A DNA stretch of 64,000 nt, taken from NCBI RefSeq assembly GCF_003149455.1, contig NZ_QFFK01000002.1, forward strand, positions 558,001 to 622,000. Direction: 5' to 3'. The stretch's first letter is position 1; every line of letters begins with the position of its first letter. Shown in pieces: positions 27,908 to 35,639 of the stretch. Source of the DNA: Chitinophaga deserti (GTDB taxonomy: Bacteria; Bacteroidota; Bacteroidia; Chitinophagales; Chitinophagaceae). The position numbers were made by a program, and so were the translations under genes. The notes under the pieces are model-generated. The model did no database searches and was not told the DNA's origin. It worked only from the letters and a program-made list of their open reading frames with translations.

Positions 27908-28648
27908 ATGGCTATGAATCCTAACACAGCGAAATGGCTTAATTTCTTTGTATGTATCGCCGCATCGGTGGTGATCATCGGAGCGCTTTTTAAACTGCAG
28001 CACTGGCCTGGCGCAGACTTTGCGTTGATCCTCGGTCTCAGCGTGGAAGCCCTCATCTTCTTTGTTTATGCATTCGTTCCTGATAGCAGCGCTCCTGCGG
28101 CTCCCGCCGGTGTAGCAGTTGCCGGCAGCCCTACCCTTGCAAAAATGGACAAGATGCTGGAAGAAGCTGACATCACTCCGGTTAACCTGAGCCGCCTGAG
28201 CGACAACTTCACTAAACTGGGTACTACTGTCGACAAAATGCGCGATATCTCTGATGTGGTTGCCGCAACCGGTGATTACACGCAGAAAACCCGTGAAGCA
28301 GCTACCGCTATCGGTTCTGTAACGCAGGCATATACCAATGCAGCCGCTGCCGTATCTACCTTCAACAATGCTTCCGAATCCACCCGCAACTTCCACGAGC
28401 AGGTTCAGTCCATGACCAAAAATCTGGCTTCCCTGAACGCTATCTACGAACTGGAACTGCAGGATACCAATAACCACCTGAAAGCAATGAACAGCTTCTA
28501 CGGTAACCTGCTCACCGCTTCCAAAGCCATGAGCGGCAGTGTTGATGATGCGAAGAAAACACAGGAGCAAATCACCCTGCTGGCCCGCAACCTCAGCAAC
28601 CTGAATACCGTTTACGGCAATATGCTCACTGCAATGCAAGGCAGATAA
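27908..28648 (+). CDS. gldL: T9SS motor membrane protein GldL
   Basis: The 246-residue inner-membrane protein has two membrane segments (about 11-28 and 37-57). The second holds the conserved acidic residue (Glu47 in LGLSVEALIFF) and the first is followed by FKLQHWPGADF (Lys29). A long cytoplasmic coiled coil (about 85-240) follows. In the studied GldLM complexes an intramembrane Glu of GldL couples proton flow to rotation of GldM. The gene lies between gldK and gldM as expected. An alternative ATG two codons downstream cannot be excluded. Confidence 0.96.
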   Translation: MAMNPNTAKWLNFFVCIAASVVIIGALFKLQHWPGADFALILGLSVEALIFFVYAFVPDSSAPAAPAGVAVAGSPTLAKMDKMLEEADITPVNLSRLSDNFTKLGTTVDKMRDISDVVAATGDYTQKTREAATAIGSVTQAYTNAAAAVSTFNNASESTRNFHEQVQSMTKNLASLNAIYELELQDTNNHLKAMNSFYGNLLTASKAMSGSVDDAKKTQEQITLLARNLSNLNTVYGNMLTAMQGR

Positions 28649-28704
28649 GGTAACGCAATAGTGAATTAACAAGAGACATTCAATTCTAAAACTTGTAGAC
28701 TACT

Positions 28705-30243
28705 ATGGCATTACCTAAAGATCCCAGGCAGAAGATGATCAACTTCATGTACCTGGTACTTACTGCAATGTTAGCGTTGAACGTATCCGCCGAGATTCTG
28801 AACGCATTCGATATCGTAAATAACTCTATCATTAACTCTAACGCATCGATCGGTAACAAGAACGATGTGACCTATAAACAATTCACCAAACTGATGCAGT
28901 CTGATGCTGCAAAAGTGGGCCCGCTGAAAGACAAGGCCGAACAGGTGAAGAAATTGTCCGCAGACGCCTATACCTATATTGATTCACTCAAGAAAAAAAT
29001 TATCGATGCAAGTGGCGGGCTGGATGAACATGGTGAGATCTCCAATAAAGGAGAAACCGAAGCGCCTACCCGCATCATGGAAAATGATAAGAAAGGTCCG
29101 GAGCTGCAAAAGCAACTGACCGATCTGCGCACAAAACTCCTCTCCCTGATCAACCCGAAAGACCGTCAGGCTTTCGAAGCCAACCTTCCCCTGCGTATAG
29201 TGGAACCCGATCAGAAAGGCCTGGTGAAAAAGAACTGGACTACCTACCACTTTAACTCTGTGCCCGCAGTAGCCGTGGTAACGCTCCTCAGCAAATTCCA
29301 GAACGATATCAAGAACTCTGAGGCCATGATCATCGACAAACTGATGAAAGAAGTTTCTGAAAACGACTTCGTATTCGATCAGCTCGATGCATTCGTATCC
29401 CTCAACTCTAAGAACTTCACTCCCGGTCAGACCCTGAAGGCTACCGTAGTGATGGGCGCATACAGCAGCACCGTAAACCCTACCATCGTGATCAACGGTA
29501 CTCCCGTGACTGCGACAAATGGTAAAGGTGAATTTAACCTGCCCCTGAGCGCAATCGGCGAACATACCATTTCCGGTACCGTACAGCTGACCAAGCCCAA
29601 TGGCGAAGTAATCACCCGTCCTTTCAGCGAGTCTTACAAAGTAGGCGCTTCCGCCACTTCCATCTCTGCTGATAAGATGAACGTGATGTATGTTGCACTG
29701 CAAAACCCGATCTCCATCACCGCTGCCGGCGTACCTGCAGAAAAGGTGAATGCTACGATCGCCGGTTGCGGTGGACAGATCACCAAAAAAGGTGCAGGTG
29801 AATTCGTAGTAACCGTAAACTCTACCGGTAAAGCCACCGTAACAGTGTCTGCCGAAGTGGATGGCCAGGTTAAAACCCTCGCTACCAAAGAGTTCCGCGT
29901 GAAAAACGTGCCCGATCCTTCTATCAAGGTTGGTCTTTCCAAAGGCCCCACCATGAAGGCTGCTGAATTTAAAGTACAACAAGGCCTCCGTGCCGACCTG
30001 GAAGACTTCGTATTCGACGGTGTACGCTACGCAGTAGTAGGCTACCGTATGGGTGTGGAGTCCCGCAACCGTCCTTATTCCGAGGGAGATGCTACTTCAG
30101 AAATGTGGCCTTCCAACCCTGAGCTGCAGGGAGCTATCCGCGGAATCAAGCCCGGCGACCAGGTGTATTTCGATAACATTAAGGTGAAAGGGCCGGACGG
30201 CAGGGTGCGTACCATGCCGAACGTAAACTTCAAGATCAATTAA
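28705..30243 (+). CDS. gldM: T9SS motor protein GldM
   Basis: The 512-residue protein starts MALPKDPRQKMINFMYLVLT, with one membrane helix (about 11-31) preceded by the conserved Arg8 that can pair with the GldL glutamate. A long periplasmic part follows: a helical bundle (about 35-220) and beta domains (about 225-510), as in the GldM/PorM dimer that spans the periplasm to the GldK/N ring. It lies 56 bases after gldL and 21 bases before gldN. No truncation or frameshift is seen. Confidence 0.96.
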   Translation: MALPKDPRQKMINFMYLVLTAMLALNVSAEILNAFDIVNNSIINSNASIGNKNDVTYKQFTKLMQSDAAKVGPLKDKAEQVKKLSADAYTYIDSLKKKIIDASGGLDEHGEISNKGETEAPTRIMENDKKGPELQKQLTDLRTKLLSLINPKDRQAFEANLPLRIVEPDQKGLVKKNWTTYHFNSVPAVAVVTLLSKFQNDIKNSEAMIIDKLMKEVSENDFVFDQLDAFVSLNSKNFTPGQTLKATVVMGAYSSTVNPTIVINGTPVTATNGKGEFNLPLSAIGEHTISGTVQLTKPNGEVITRPFSESYKVGASATSISADKMNVMYVALQNPISITAAGVPAEKVNATIAGCGGQITKKGAGEFVVTVNSTGKATVTVSAEVDGQVKTLATKEFRVKNVPDPSIKVGLSKGPTMKAAEFKVQQGLRADLEDFVFDGVRYAVVGYRMGVESRNRPYSEGDATSEMWPSNPELQGAIRGIKPGDQVYFDNIKVKGPDGRVRTMPNVNFKIN

Positions 30244-30264
30244 CGATTAAAACCGTTACTGGCT

Positions 30265-31293
30265 ATGCAAGCAGTAATATTGAAAAGGATCAGCCTGAGC
30301 GCATTATTGGTGGTTTTGTTTGCCGGTTCGGCAGATGCGCAGCGCCGCACGGGAAGAAGGACGCAGAATCCTCCCCCCGAGCAGGCTCAACCGCAACAAC
30401 CCGTTACGAACCCGGCTACAGGCAACCCGGTAAACGTTCCGGCGGCTCCCGCTGGTACAGCACCAACATCCCTCCGTCAGGACGGTGTGGGAACACCGGT
30501 AGATACGCCGCGTAAATCGCTGCGTATAGACGGGGTATCTGAAAAGAGCCCTATCCGCGACCGTGTGCCCATCGCTTACGACCACATCCGTGAAGATGAC
30601 AAGTTCTGGGAAAAACAGATCTGGCAGATCATTGATGTGCGTGAGAAGATGAACCTCCCCTTCCAGTACAACGTGGAAGATGAGACAGGTGTAAACCAGC
30701 TCCTGATCAATATCCTGCTCGCAGCGATCAAAAACAAGGAAGTGGAAGCCTTCAGTCCGATCGACGACCGTTTCAGCACCCTTATGACTTACGACGAGAT
30801 CCAGACCAAGCTTTCGGGCGAAGAAAGGACCGTTCGCAGCATAGACCCTGTAACCGGGGAGGAAAAGAACGTAACGATCCGGGATGAGTTCAACCCTGAA
30901 ACGATCAAGCAGTACAAGATCAAGGAAGTTTGGGTGTTTGACCAGGAAGCCTCCGCGCTGAAGGTTCGCATCCTCGGCATCGCGCCTATGGTTTCCCGTA
31001 TCAACGACGACGGGTCCGTACGTGCCACCATCCCCCTGTTCTGGCTCTATTATCCCGATCTGCGCCCTGTTCTGGCCAAATACGACGTATATAACCAGAA
31101 TAACGACGCCTCTACCATGACCTGGGAAGATCTCTTCGAAATGCGCTTCTTTGCCTCCTATGTGGTTAAGGAAAAGAACGCCTTCAACCGTGAGATCAGC
31201 AATTACATCAAAGACGGTGTGATGCGCCTCCTGGAAGGCCAGGCCATCAAAGACAAGATCTTTAACAAAGAGCAGGACCTGTGGGAATACTAA
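30265..31293 (+). CDS. gldN: T9SS ring protein GldN
   Basis: The 342-residue protein has a signal peptide (SLSALLVVLFAGSADAQ, about 26 residues), a proline/glutamine-rich linker (30-75), and the GldN/PorN core with DHIREDDKFWEKQIWQIIDV, FNPETIKQYKIKEVWVFD and PVLAKYDVYN. GldN binds GldK to form the periplasmic ring. It is the last gene of the gldKLMN operon; a terminator follows 38 bases after the stop. Confidence 0.95.
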   Translation: MQAVILKRISLSALLVVLFAGSADAQRRTGRRTQNPPPEQAQPQQPVTNPATGNPVNVPAAPAGTAPTSLRQDGVGTPVDTPRKSLRIDGVSEKSPIRDRVPIAYDHIREDDKFWEKQIWQIIDVREKMNLPFQYNVEDETGVNQLLINILLAAIKNKEVEAFSPIDDRFSTLMTYDEIQTKLSGEERTVRSIDPVTGEEKNVTIRDEFNPETIKQYKIKEVWVFDQEASALKVRILGIAPMVSRINDDGSVRATIPLFWLYYPDLRPVLAKYDVYNQNNDASTMTWEDLFEMRFFASYVVKEKNAFNREISNYIKDGVMRLLEGQAIKDKIFNKEQDLWEY

Positions 31294-31330
31294 TCTCCCA
31301 TTCGTTCAAATCCTGCGAACAATAATGAGA

Positions 31331-31360
31331 AGCCGCTCCGGGAAACCGGGGCGGTTTTTT
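31331..31360 (+). terminator. Terminator of gldKLMN
   Basis: The stem CCGCTCCGG / CCGGGGCGG (one wobble pair) with a 4-base loop is followed by seven T residues. It sits between gldN and the Crp-like gene; its T tract runs into that gene's -7-like box. Confidence 0.88.
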
Positions 31361-31362
31361 TA

Positions 31363-31369
31363 TATCTTG
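31363..31369 (+). promoter_or_regulatory. -7-like box just before the Crp-like gene
   Basis: TATCTTG resembles TAnnTTTG with one T missing and ends 5 bases before the ATG at 31375. If used, the transcript would be leaderless or nearly so. Confidence 0.25.
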
Positions 31370-31374
31370 CAACC

Positions 31375-31947
31375 ATGCAGCAACTCCGTTCCGCCATAGA
31401 AGCACTAGTGCCGCTTACCGATGAAGTCTGGGAAGATCTGGCTGCCTGCTGGCACCCCATCGCCTGCAAGCGGAAAACGGTGCTCACTGCCGCAGGCGAT
31501 ACGGAACGGTATACGTATTATGTGACAGACGGGTTGCAGCGTGCCTTCGCGCTTGCAGAAGGGCAGAAAGAAGCCACCCTGATGTTTTCCTACCCCGGTT
31601 CCTTTTCAGGGATCATTGATTCCTTCTTTCTCCGGCAGCCTTCCCGTTATTACCTCGAAACGCTTACGCAAAGTGCATTTTTAAGGATCTCTTACGACGA
31701 TGTGCAACGGCTCATGCAGCAGCACCCCTCCATTGCCCGATGGATTCACCTGGGTACCATGCATGCCATGGCGGGTGTGATGGAGCGGCTGATAGAAATC
31801 CAGACCCTGGGTGCGGAGCAGAAATTCAGACGCCTGCTGGCACGCAGCCCGCACGTACTCCAAATGATACCACATAAATATCTTGCTTCCTACCTCGGTA
31901 TCGACCCTGCAACTTTCAGCAAATTGCTGGGAGGTATCCGGTTATAA
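31375..31947 (+). CDS. Crp/Fnr-family transcriptional regulator
   Basis: This 190-residue protein has a cyclic-nucleotide-binding-like beta barrel (about 25-115: ERYTYYVTDGLQRAFAL, LMFSYPGSFSGIIDSFF, LRISYDDVQRLM), a dimerisation helix (about 125-150), and a short C-terminal helix-turn-helix (IPHKYLASYLGIDPATFSKL). The layout matches the numerous Bacteroidota Crp-like proteins, in which the ligand-contact residues of CRP are not conserved, so the effector is unknown. The downstream DinB-like gene has its own promoter-like box. Targets cannot be inferred. Confidence 0.88.
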   Translation: MQQLRSAIEALVPLTDEVWEDLAACWHPIACKRKTVLTAAGDTERYTYYVTDGLQRAFALAEGQKEATLMFSYPGSFSGIIDSFFLRQPSRYYLETLTQSAFLRISYDDVQRLMQQHPSIARWIHLGTMHAMAGVMERLIEIQTLGAEQKFRRLLARSPHVLQMIPHKYLASYLGIDPATFSKLLGGIRL

Positions 31948-31986
31948 ATCTTGGCGCAGGCAAAGATTTCATCCCGCAGGCCGGCT

Positions 31987-31994
31987 TACCTTTG
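31987..31994 (+). promoter_or_regulatory. Candidate -7 box of the DinB-like gene
   Basis: TACCTTTG matches TAnnTTTG and lies 25 bases before the ATG at 32019. No clear -33 element was found. Confidence 0.4.
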
Positions 31995-32018
31995 CAACGG
32001 ATCATAATTATTCTTCTC

Positions 32019-32645
32019 ATGCCTACCATTCATTCAGCGACTCTGCTTGGCGAACTCCAGCAGGATGTAAATGAGCTGCGCGCAGCAGCCGACCGGTATC
32101 TGGTTCCCCAACCCCACGATATATTGCTTCAGCAGCCGGCTCCCGGCAGCTGGAGTGCCATCCAGTGCTTAGAGCACCTGAATGGCTATGGCCGTTATTA
32201 TCTGCCGGCCATAGACGACTCCTTCCGCAAATTTCTTTCTCAAAATCGCCCGGTACCTGAAAATTTCAACAGTGGCTGGCTGGGCAACTATTTCACCCAA
32301 TCCATGGCGCCAAAGCCCGATGGCGGCCTTAAAATGAAAATGACTTCCCCCAAAAATCATCGTCCTGCACCAGCGCTGGATGCTGCGCATACGCTCGATG
32401 AATTTCAGGCGCAGCAGGAATGGATGCTGTCGTTACTGCAGGCAGCAAAGAAGGTAGATATCGGAGGAATCCGTATACCGACAACGCTGTCGAAACTGAT
32501 TGCATTGAAAGCAGGAGATACATTCAGGTTCCTCATCGCGCATGCGCAAAGGCACATGCTGCAGGCTATCCGCAGTGTGGAAAAAGCACGTGGAGCAGAT
32601 GCTGCTGCGGTCACTTTGCAGTACCTCCGTGAGCCGGTGCGCTAA
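32019..32645 (+). CDS. DinB-like domain protein
   Basis: The 208-residue protein has the four-helix DinB/YfiT-like fold pattern: a helix ending in GSWSAIQCLEHLNGYGRYYLP with a potential metal-binding His, then later helices with FRFLIAHAQRHMLQAIRSVE carrying two further histidines. These three histidines fit the metal site of DinB-superfamily enzymes, which include thiol-dependent S-transferases. The substrate is unknown. ATG at 32019 is preferred over an upstream TTG at 31992. Confidence 0.78.
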   Translation: MPTIHSATLLGELQQDVNELRAAADRYLVPQPHDILLQQPAPGSWSAIQCLEHLNGYGRYYLPAIDDSFRKFLSQNRPVPENFNSGWLGNYFTQSMAPKPDGGLKMKMTSPKNHRPAPALDAAHTLDEFQAQQEWMLSLLQAAKKVDIGGIRIPTTLSKLIALKAGDTFRFLIAHAQRHMLQAIRSVEKARGADAAAVTLQYLREPVR

Positions 32646-32979
32646 CAAAAAATAAATAAAGCAAAATCGTTTGAAACTCAATGCTGTTGCCGGTTACGGC
32701 CGGTTGTAATTTCATGCCGATAACAAATTCTTAACAACGGAAAAGTCACATACACATTACTTTAGTAATGTGATAATATACGTCTGAAATACCGCCGGTA
32801 CTCACCGGCATCAAAATAAAAATCTGTGTCTTTTAATGGTTAACTTGGGGAATAGAGCCTGGTTCTCAAACCGGGCTCTCTCTTTTGTATGAAGTGAAGA
32901 ATTTTAGTGCAGATGTGTTGCGTGTTGTGTTTTTATTTCAATGCAGTTTTAGTGAATCCTGTCTGGGATGATGCAGCAG
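32646..32979. other. 334-bp intergenic region with dyad and orphan terminator
   Basis: No gene is seen. The region contains a perfect dyad CACATTAC-TTTA-GTAATGTG at 32753-32772, a short GCCGG/CCGGC hairpin (about 32793-32808), and a terminator at 32854-32885, 209 bases after the DinB-like stop. The arrangement could be a long 3' untranslated region or an independent small RNA. Confidence 0.45.
32854..32885 (+). terminator. Rho-independent terminator without an adjacent gene
   Basis: The stem AGAGCCTGGTT / AACCGGGCTCT (one wobble) with loop CTCA is followed by CTCTTTT. The T tract is on the plus strand, so it does not serve the convergent uvrC gene. Confidence 0.7.
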
Positions 32980-34803
32980 TTAAGCATCCATTCTCCCTTC
33001 CATACCATGAAAGTGTTCCCATATCAGCGCTGCTTTTTTCTGTCCTACTTCTTTTACCAGTTCCTCTTTGCTCAGCTGCTTCACTTTATTGACAGAACGG
33101 TGGTTTTGCAGTAACTGCGTAGCCGTACTTTCACCAATACCCTTAATGCCTTCCAGTTCGTTTTTAAACGTGCCTTTACTGCGCTGCTGCCGGTGAAAGG
33201 TAATGCCGAAACGGTGCACCTCATCGCGGATACGGCGGATCAGCTTCAGGCTCTCACTGTCGTAGGGCAGCTTGATGGAATCCTTATCTCCCGGGAAAAA
33301 GATTTCCTCTTCATTTTTGGCAAGGCCCACCACCGTCATGCTGCCGATAAGATCCAGCTTGCGGATGCTGTCCATAGCTGCTCCCAGCTGTCCTTTACCT
33401 CCATCAATGATCACCAGCTGGGGGAGGGGCTGCTCTTCGTTCAGTAAGCGGTTATAACGGCGATACACCACTTCTGACATGGAAGCGAAGTCGTTGATGC
33501 CTTCCACCGTTTTGATATTGAAATGTCGGTAATCTTTCTTGGAAGCCACACCGTCTTTAAACACCACGCAGGCGGAAACGGGATAGCTGCCCTGGAAGTT
33601 GGAGTTATCGAAACACTCGATGTGAAGGGGCAGTTCCTGCAACTCCAGATCGGCCTGCAGCTGGTACAGTACCTTCTTCTTCTCCATATCGCTCTTCCCT
33701 TCGAGATGCAGGATCTTTTTCTTGTGCAGCTCTTCCCGGAAATAGTTCACGTTTTTGGTGGAGAGGTCGAGCAGCTTCTTTTTGTCGCCTCCTTTGGGAA
33801 CAGTTACCTCCACATTTTCTTCCGGGAACTCTACTTCAAAAGGCACTACTATTTCACGGGCAAGGCTCTGGAATGCTTCGCGGAGATAGGCGATGGCGTA
33901 AGACATGACTTCTTCATCCGTTTCTTCCAGCTTCTTTTCCAGCGTCACGGTTTTAGTATCGGCGATGGTGCCGTTGAGCACACGGAGATAATTGACATAA
34001 GCGAAATTGCCTTCTGACAGAATGGTGAACACGTCTACATTCCCCACGCGGCTGTTCACGATAGTGGAGCGTGCCTGGTAATCCTGTAAGCTGGCGATTT
34101 TCTTCTTCTCTATTTCTGCTTTTTCGAATTCCATGTTCATGGCATGTTCCTGCATGCGTGCCTTAAAGATGTTGAGCACGGGCGAAAGGTTACCGCGGAG
34201 GATCTCTTTTACCTGCTGCAGCCCGTCGCGGTAATCTTCCAGTGTTTGCAGGCCTTCGCAGGGGCCTTTACAATTGCCCAGATGGTATTCCAGGCACACT
34301 TTGAACTTCCCTTTTTTGATGTTCTGTTCGGAAAGATTGAGGTTGCAGGTACGCAGCGGAATGTTGTAGCGGATAACTTCCAGCACTTCGCGTACGCGGC
34401 CTACGGATGTAAACGGGCCGAGGTATTCTGACCCGTCTTTAATAACCCGGCGGGTGAGGAATACGCGGGAAAAAGGTTCGTGTTTGATGACGATGAACGG
34501 GTAGGTTTTATCGTCTTTCAGATCGATATTATACTTCGGGCGGAATTGTTTGATAAGTGCATTTTCCAGCAGGAAGGCGTCCTTCTCGTTATCCACGATT
34601 GTGAATTCAACATGATGGATATTCTCTACCAGTTTGCGGGTTTTATAGTTGTCGTGGTTTTTAACGAAGTAAGAGGAAACGCGTTTACGGAGGCTTTTGG
34701 CCTTGCCGATATACAGCAGTTCCCCTGCGGCATCGAAGTATTTGTAAATGCCGGCCTGTGTGGGTATGGTGTGCGATATCTGAGAAAATTCCGCTGCGGT
34801 CAT
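32980..34803 (-). CDS. uvrC: Excinuclease ABC subunit C
   Basis: UvrC makes the dual incisions in nucleotide excision repair. The 607-residue protein has a GIY-YIG nuclease domain (AGIYKYFDAAGELLYIGKAK, about 17-36), a cysteine-containing linker, a UVR motif (about 205-240), the RNase H-like C-terminal nuclease (HIECFDNSNFQGSYPV, VIIDGGKGQLGAA, DEVHRFGITFHR), and C-terminal helix-hairpin-helix motifs (LEGIKGIGESTATQLL). Its ATG overlaps the stop of the upstream lipoprotein gene by 4 bases (ATGA), which predicts translational coupling. Confidence 0.97.
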   Translation of the reverse strand: MTAAEFSQISHTIPTQAGIYKYFDAAGELLYIGKAKSLRKRVSSYFVKNHDNYKTRKLVENIHHVEFTIVDNEKDAFLLENALIKQFRPKYNIDLKDDKTYPFIVIKHEPFSRVFLTRRVIKDGSEYLGPFTSVGRVREVLEVIRYNIPLRTCNLNLSEQNIKKGKFKVCLEYHLGNCKGPCEGLQTLEDYRDGLQQVKEILRGNLSPVLNIFKARMQEHAMNMEFEKAEIEKKKIASLQDYQARSTIVNSRVGNVDVFTILSEGNFAYVNYLRVLNGTIADTKTVTLEKKLEETDEEVMSYAIAYLREAFQSLAREIVVPFEVEFPEENVEVTVPKGGDKKKLLDLSTKNVNYFREELHKKKILHLEGKSDMEKKKVLYQLQADLELQELPLHIECFDNSNFQGSYPVSACVVFKDGVASKKDYRHFNIKTVEGINDFASMSEVVYRRYNRLLNEEQPLPQLVIIDGGKGQLGAAMDSIRKLDLIGSMTVVGLAKNEEEIFFPGDKDSIKLPYDSESLKLIRRIRDEVHRFGITFHRQQRSKGTFKNELEGIKGIGESTATQLLQNHRSVNKVKQLSKEELVKEVGQKKAALIWEHFHGMEGRMDA

Positions 34804-35387
34804 GGTTGCTCCTGAGTTAAAGGTCGGAAAAAGGCGGCTGTTTCCATGTTTTCCGCTTTCATGAAGATGATTTTCTGGAAGGAGGAAATGCGCAGCTCCC
34901 GGTCGCGCGTGTAAGCGATTTCCTGCCGGTATTCGTAAACCGGGTTTTTGGTGTGGGAGGAAGCCTGTACGTTTTTAATGCGGCGGGTACTGTCTATTTC
35001 CACGATGAGCTGGGCGGGCCAGGTTTGCCTGCCGCGGGTACGGTGGATAAAAGTAGTATCGCCTGTGAAATGATTGGGAATGGTATCGATGAAATAGGCA
35101 TCTGCGAGGGAAGGGCGGCTGATATCTGCATCCATAAGCGGGCGGAAGAGGGCTTCGAGCCCTGCGCTGTCCTGCACTGGTGCGGTTACACTGGCTCCGT
35201 TTAGCCGGATGGTTTTGGTGATCCGGAAAGGCATCTTTTTCATCCGTGCGATCTCGTCCCAGCAGTAATTGCCTAATGCCCTGTAGCTATGGTCGCGCTC
35301 GCCGGCAGGGGCTGGCTGGCCGGAAGGTAACTGGCAGCCTGCCGTAAGTATGGCAAAGATTCCTGCGATCCTCAATACGATTCTCAT
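34800..35387 (-). CDS. Predicted lipoprotein of unknown function, coupled to uvrC
   Basis: This 195-residue protein starts with a clear lipoprotein signal (MRIVLRIAGIFAILTAGC; lipobox LTAGC, Cys18). The rest contains no family I recognise; it is mixed alpha/beta with a run of beta-like segments near the end (PAQLIVEIDSTRRIKNVQAS). The gene overlaps uvrC by 4 bases and probably drives its translation, which is an odd pairing of an envelope lipoprotein with a DNA repair nuclease. The region upstream to 35424 contains no other gene. Confidence 0.75.
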   Translation of the reverse strand: MRIVLRIAGIFAILTAGCQLPSGQPAPAGERDHSYRALGNYCWDEIARMKKMPFRITKTIRLNGASVTAPVQDSAGLEALFRPLMDADISRPSLADAYFIDTIPNHFTGDTTFIHRTRGRQTWPAQLIVEIDSTRRIKNVQASSHTKNPVYEYRQEIAYTRDRELRISSFQKIIFMKAENMETAAFFRPLTQEQP

Positions 35388-35423
35388 ACCTGCAAAAGTA
35401 ATGGCGCCGCCTCAATCGGCCTA

Positions 35424-35453
35424 TAAAAAAAATGCACCGTGAATACGGCGCAT
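35424..35453 (-). terminator. Second minus-strand terminator-like hairpin
   Basis: On the minus strand ATGCGCCGT-ATTC-ACGGTGCAT (one mismatch) is followed by eight T residues. It is either a back-up for gpmI or the end of a short transcript. Confidence 0.6.
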
Positions 35454-35586
35454 CTGATGCATGAGCAAATCTGTCGAGAGCACTAAAAAAATTTATGGGG
35501 CTACCAATCAATTTCAGATTGGGAACAGGCCTTACGGCATGTCTGGTGTTAAACGGCGGAGAATTTCGAAAAGTTACAGGGGGGAG

Positions 35587-35617
35587 AAAATAAAAAAGGG
35601 ACCGCCGTAGCAGTCCC
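35587..35617 (-). terminator. Terminator of gpmI
   Basis: On the minus strand, GGGAC and GTCCC arms with an internal GC/GC extension (one mismatch) are followed by TTTTTTATTTT, 23 bases after the gpmI stop. Confidence 0.8.
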
Positions 35618-35639
35618 TTTCCGGTATAACCTGTTGAGT

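Larger units (their letters stand above)
35388..35639. other. 252-bp region between gpmI and the lipoprotein gene with two minus-strand terminators
   Basis: No gene is seen. Two hairpins with minus-strand T tracts lie at 35587-35617 and 35424-35453, leaving about 130 bases between them. The second also precedes the promoter region of the lipoprotein-uvrC operon. Confidence 0.5.

Noticed and set aside
28984..29982. A 332-codon frame antisense to gldM
   Set aside because: gldM is complete with canonical neighbours, and the antisense translation shows no motif.
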